Below, piece after piece: positions 13,671-14,266 of a stretch of DNA of 14,266 nucleotides. Position 1 is the first letter of the stretch; each line of letters begins with the position of its first letter. This DNA is from Saprospiraceae bacterium (GTDB lineage: Bacteria > Bacteroidota > Bacteroidia > Bacteroidales > JAIPBB01): NCBI GenBank assembly GCA_021739805.1, contig JAIPBB010000121.1, forward strand, positions 1 through 14,266, in the 5' to 3' direction. The notes beneath the pieces are model-generated. The model was not told the DNA's origin. It ran no database searches and saw only the letters and a list, made by a program, of their open reading frames with translations. A program made the translations under genes and the position numbers.

Positions 13671-13790
13671 AATGACAACTTAATGACTATTGAATGACAA
13701 CTGAATGACTATCGAATGACAACAAAATGAAGCGAAGCAAATGACAATGAATGACGCAAAGCGAATGACAATGAATGACTATTGATGGCG
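13671..13790. repeat. Array D: AATGAC repeats upstream of the last gene
   Basis: AATGAC recurs from 13671, first with exact 11-nt period and AACTT, TATTG, AACTG or TATCG between copies. Later units contain GCGAAGC (13732-13738) and GCAAAGC. It ends about 55 bp before the next start codon. Confidence 0.88.
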
Positions 13791-13842
13791 TTAATATTTA
13801 CAGTTTAAATAATAAGTAATTTAGCAAACAGAATTTGGAATT

Positions 13843-14266
13843 ATGGCAAAGGATAAAAAGAGACTTGGTTTTTTAGGAAAAATCTTTCTTTTGTTTAATT
13901 ACATCTTTGCTTTGACATTGCTACTTTCTTATCTAGCTCCTTTTATTAGTCCTGACACCTTTTCATTTCTTGCTTTTATTGGTTTGGCATATCCCTATAT
14001 TTTAGCTATAAATTTAATATTTATTGTACTGTGGATCATTTCAGCTAAAAAATATTTTTTAGTTTCTTTAATTATCATTGCTATTGGCTGGAATAATGTT
14101 GGAAGACATGTTCAATACAGCAAAACAACGGAACAAAATGATTCAATCCCTTCAATAAAAATTGTGTCCTTCAATACTCATATTTTCGACTATTATAAAT
14201 GGAAGGATGATGAAAATCACACTTTGAGAAACGAATTTCTTCAATATATTAAGGATGAAAACCCTG
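13843..14266 (+). CDS. Membrane-anchored endonuclease/exonuclease/phosphatase protein, cut by window edge
   Basis: The first 141 residues are present and the frame runs off the right edge. Three hydrophobic helices (about residues 13-34, 41-66 and 70-83) are followed by IKIVSFNTHIFDYYKW, which matches the opening strand of the endonuclease/exonuclease/phosphatase fold, with N111 as the usual first active-site Asn. The remaining catalytic residues would lie beyond the window. Bacteroidota proteins of this layout hold a metal-dependent phosphodiesterase domain at the membrane; whether it acts on nucleic acid, phospholipid or another ester is unknown. Its position after mutL and paired rhomboids fits an order I recall from the phylum. 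The ATG at 13843 (MAKDKKRLGF) gives a basic N-terminus before the first helix. Confidence 0.87.
   Translation, partial: MAKDKKRLGFLGKIFLLFNYIFALTLLLSYLAPFISPDTFSFLAFIGLAYPYILAINLIFIVLWIISAKKYFLVSLIIIAIGWNNVGRHVQYSKTTEQNDSIPSIKIVSFNTHIFDYYKWKDDENHTLRNEFLQYIKDENP

Overview
The window reads as a low-GC chromosome segment from a member of the Bacteroidota, probably an environmental lineage. The signs are AT-rich coding sequence, few Shine-Dalgarno sequences, several promoters with the Bacteroidota -7 element TAnnTTTG, lipoprotein signal peptides, and the gene order mutL - rhomboid - rhomboid - endonuclease/exonuclease/phosphatase, which I recall as common in this phylum.

Layout. 1-710: a terminator hairpin, then a small TerB-like gene (minus) divergent from an HD-domain phosphohydrolase gene (plus, 711-1265). 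1266-1432: heptamer repeats between convergent genes. 1433-3715: a large TPR protein (minus). 3716-4196: a gene-free stretch with dispersed repeats, a 150-bp MITE-like element and a perfect 17-bp hairpin. 4197-5843: a YtcJ-like amidohydrolase lipoprotein (minus). 5844-6444: gene-free, with a 30-bp tandem repeat and a run of heptamers. 6445-6999: a DUF6580-like membrane protein (plus) with a clear promoter and terminator. 7058-7691: a two-armed array of short repeats. 7728-8900: an alkaline phosphatase lipoprotein (minus). 9051-13246: a small membrane protein overlapping mutL, a repeat-filled gap, then two rhomboid-family genes. 13247-13842: gene-free and repeat-filled. 13843 to the edge: the start of a membrane-anchored endonuclease/exonuclease/phosphatase.

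The genes are mostly ordinary housekeeping or envelope genes with separate roles. Two are biochemically odd. MutL lacks the canonical endonuclease motif residues in its C-terminal domain. The second rhomboid has Thr where the catalytic Ser should be and lacks the first-helix HxxxN region, so it is probably a pseudoprotease.

The most unusual content is intergenic. Four arrays of a fixed hexamer (GTCATT, or AATGAC on the other strand) alternate with short segments. In array A and in part of the others these segments are tiny palindromes whose stems vary but stay complementary. The loop is nearly always TTC or TGC, that is GAA or GCA on the other strand. GNA triloops such as d(GCGAAGC) are known as exceptionally stable DNA mini-hairpins. 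Other gaps hold strictly phased 7-, 8- and 30-nt repeats. No repeat function can be proved from the sequence alone.
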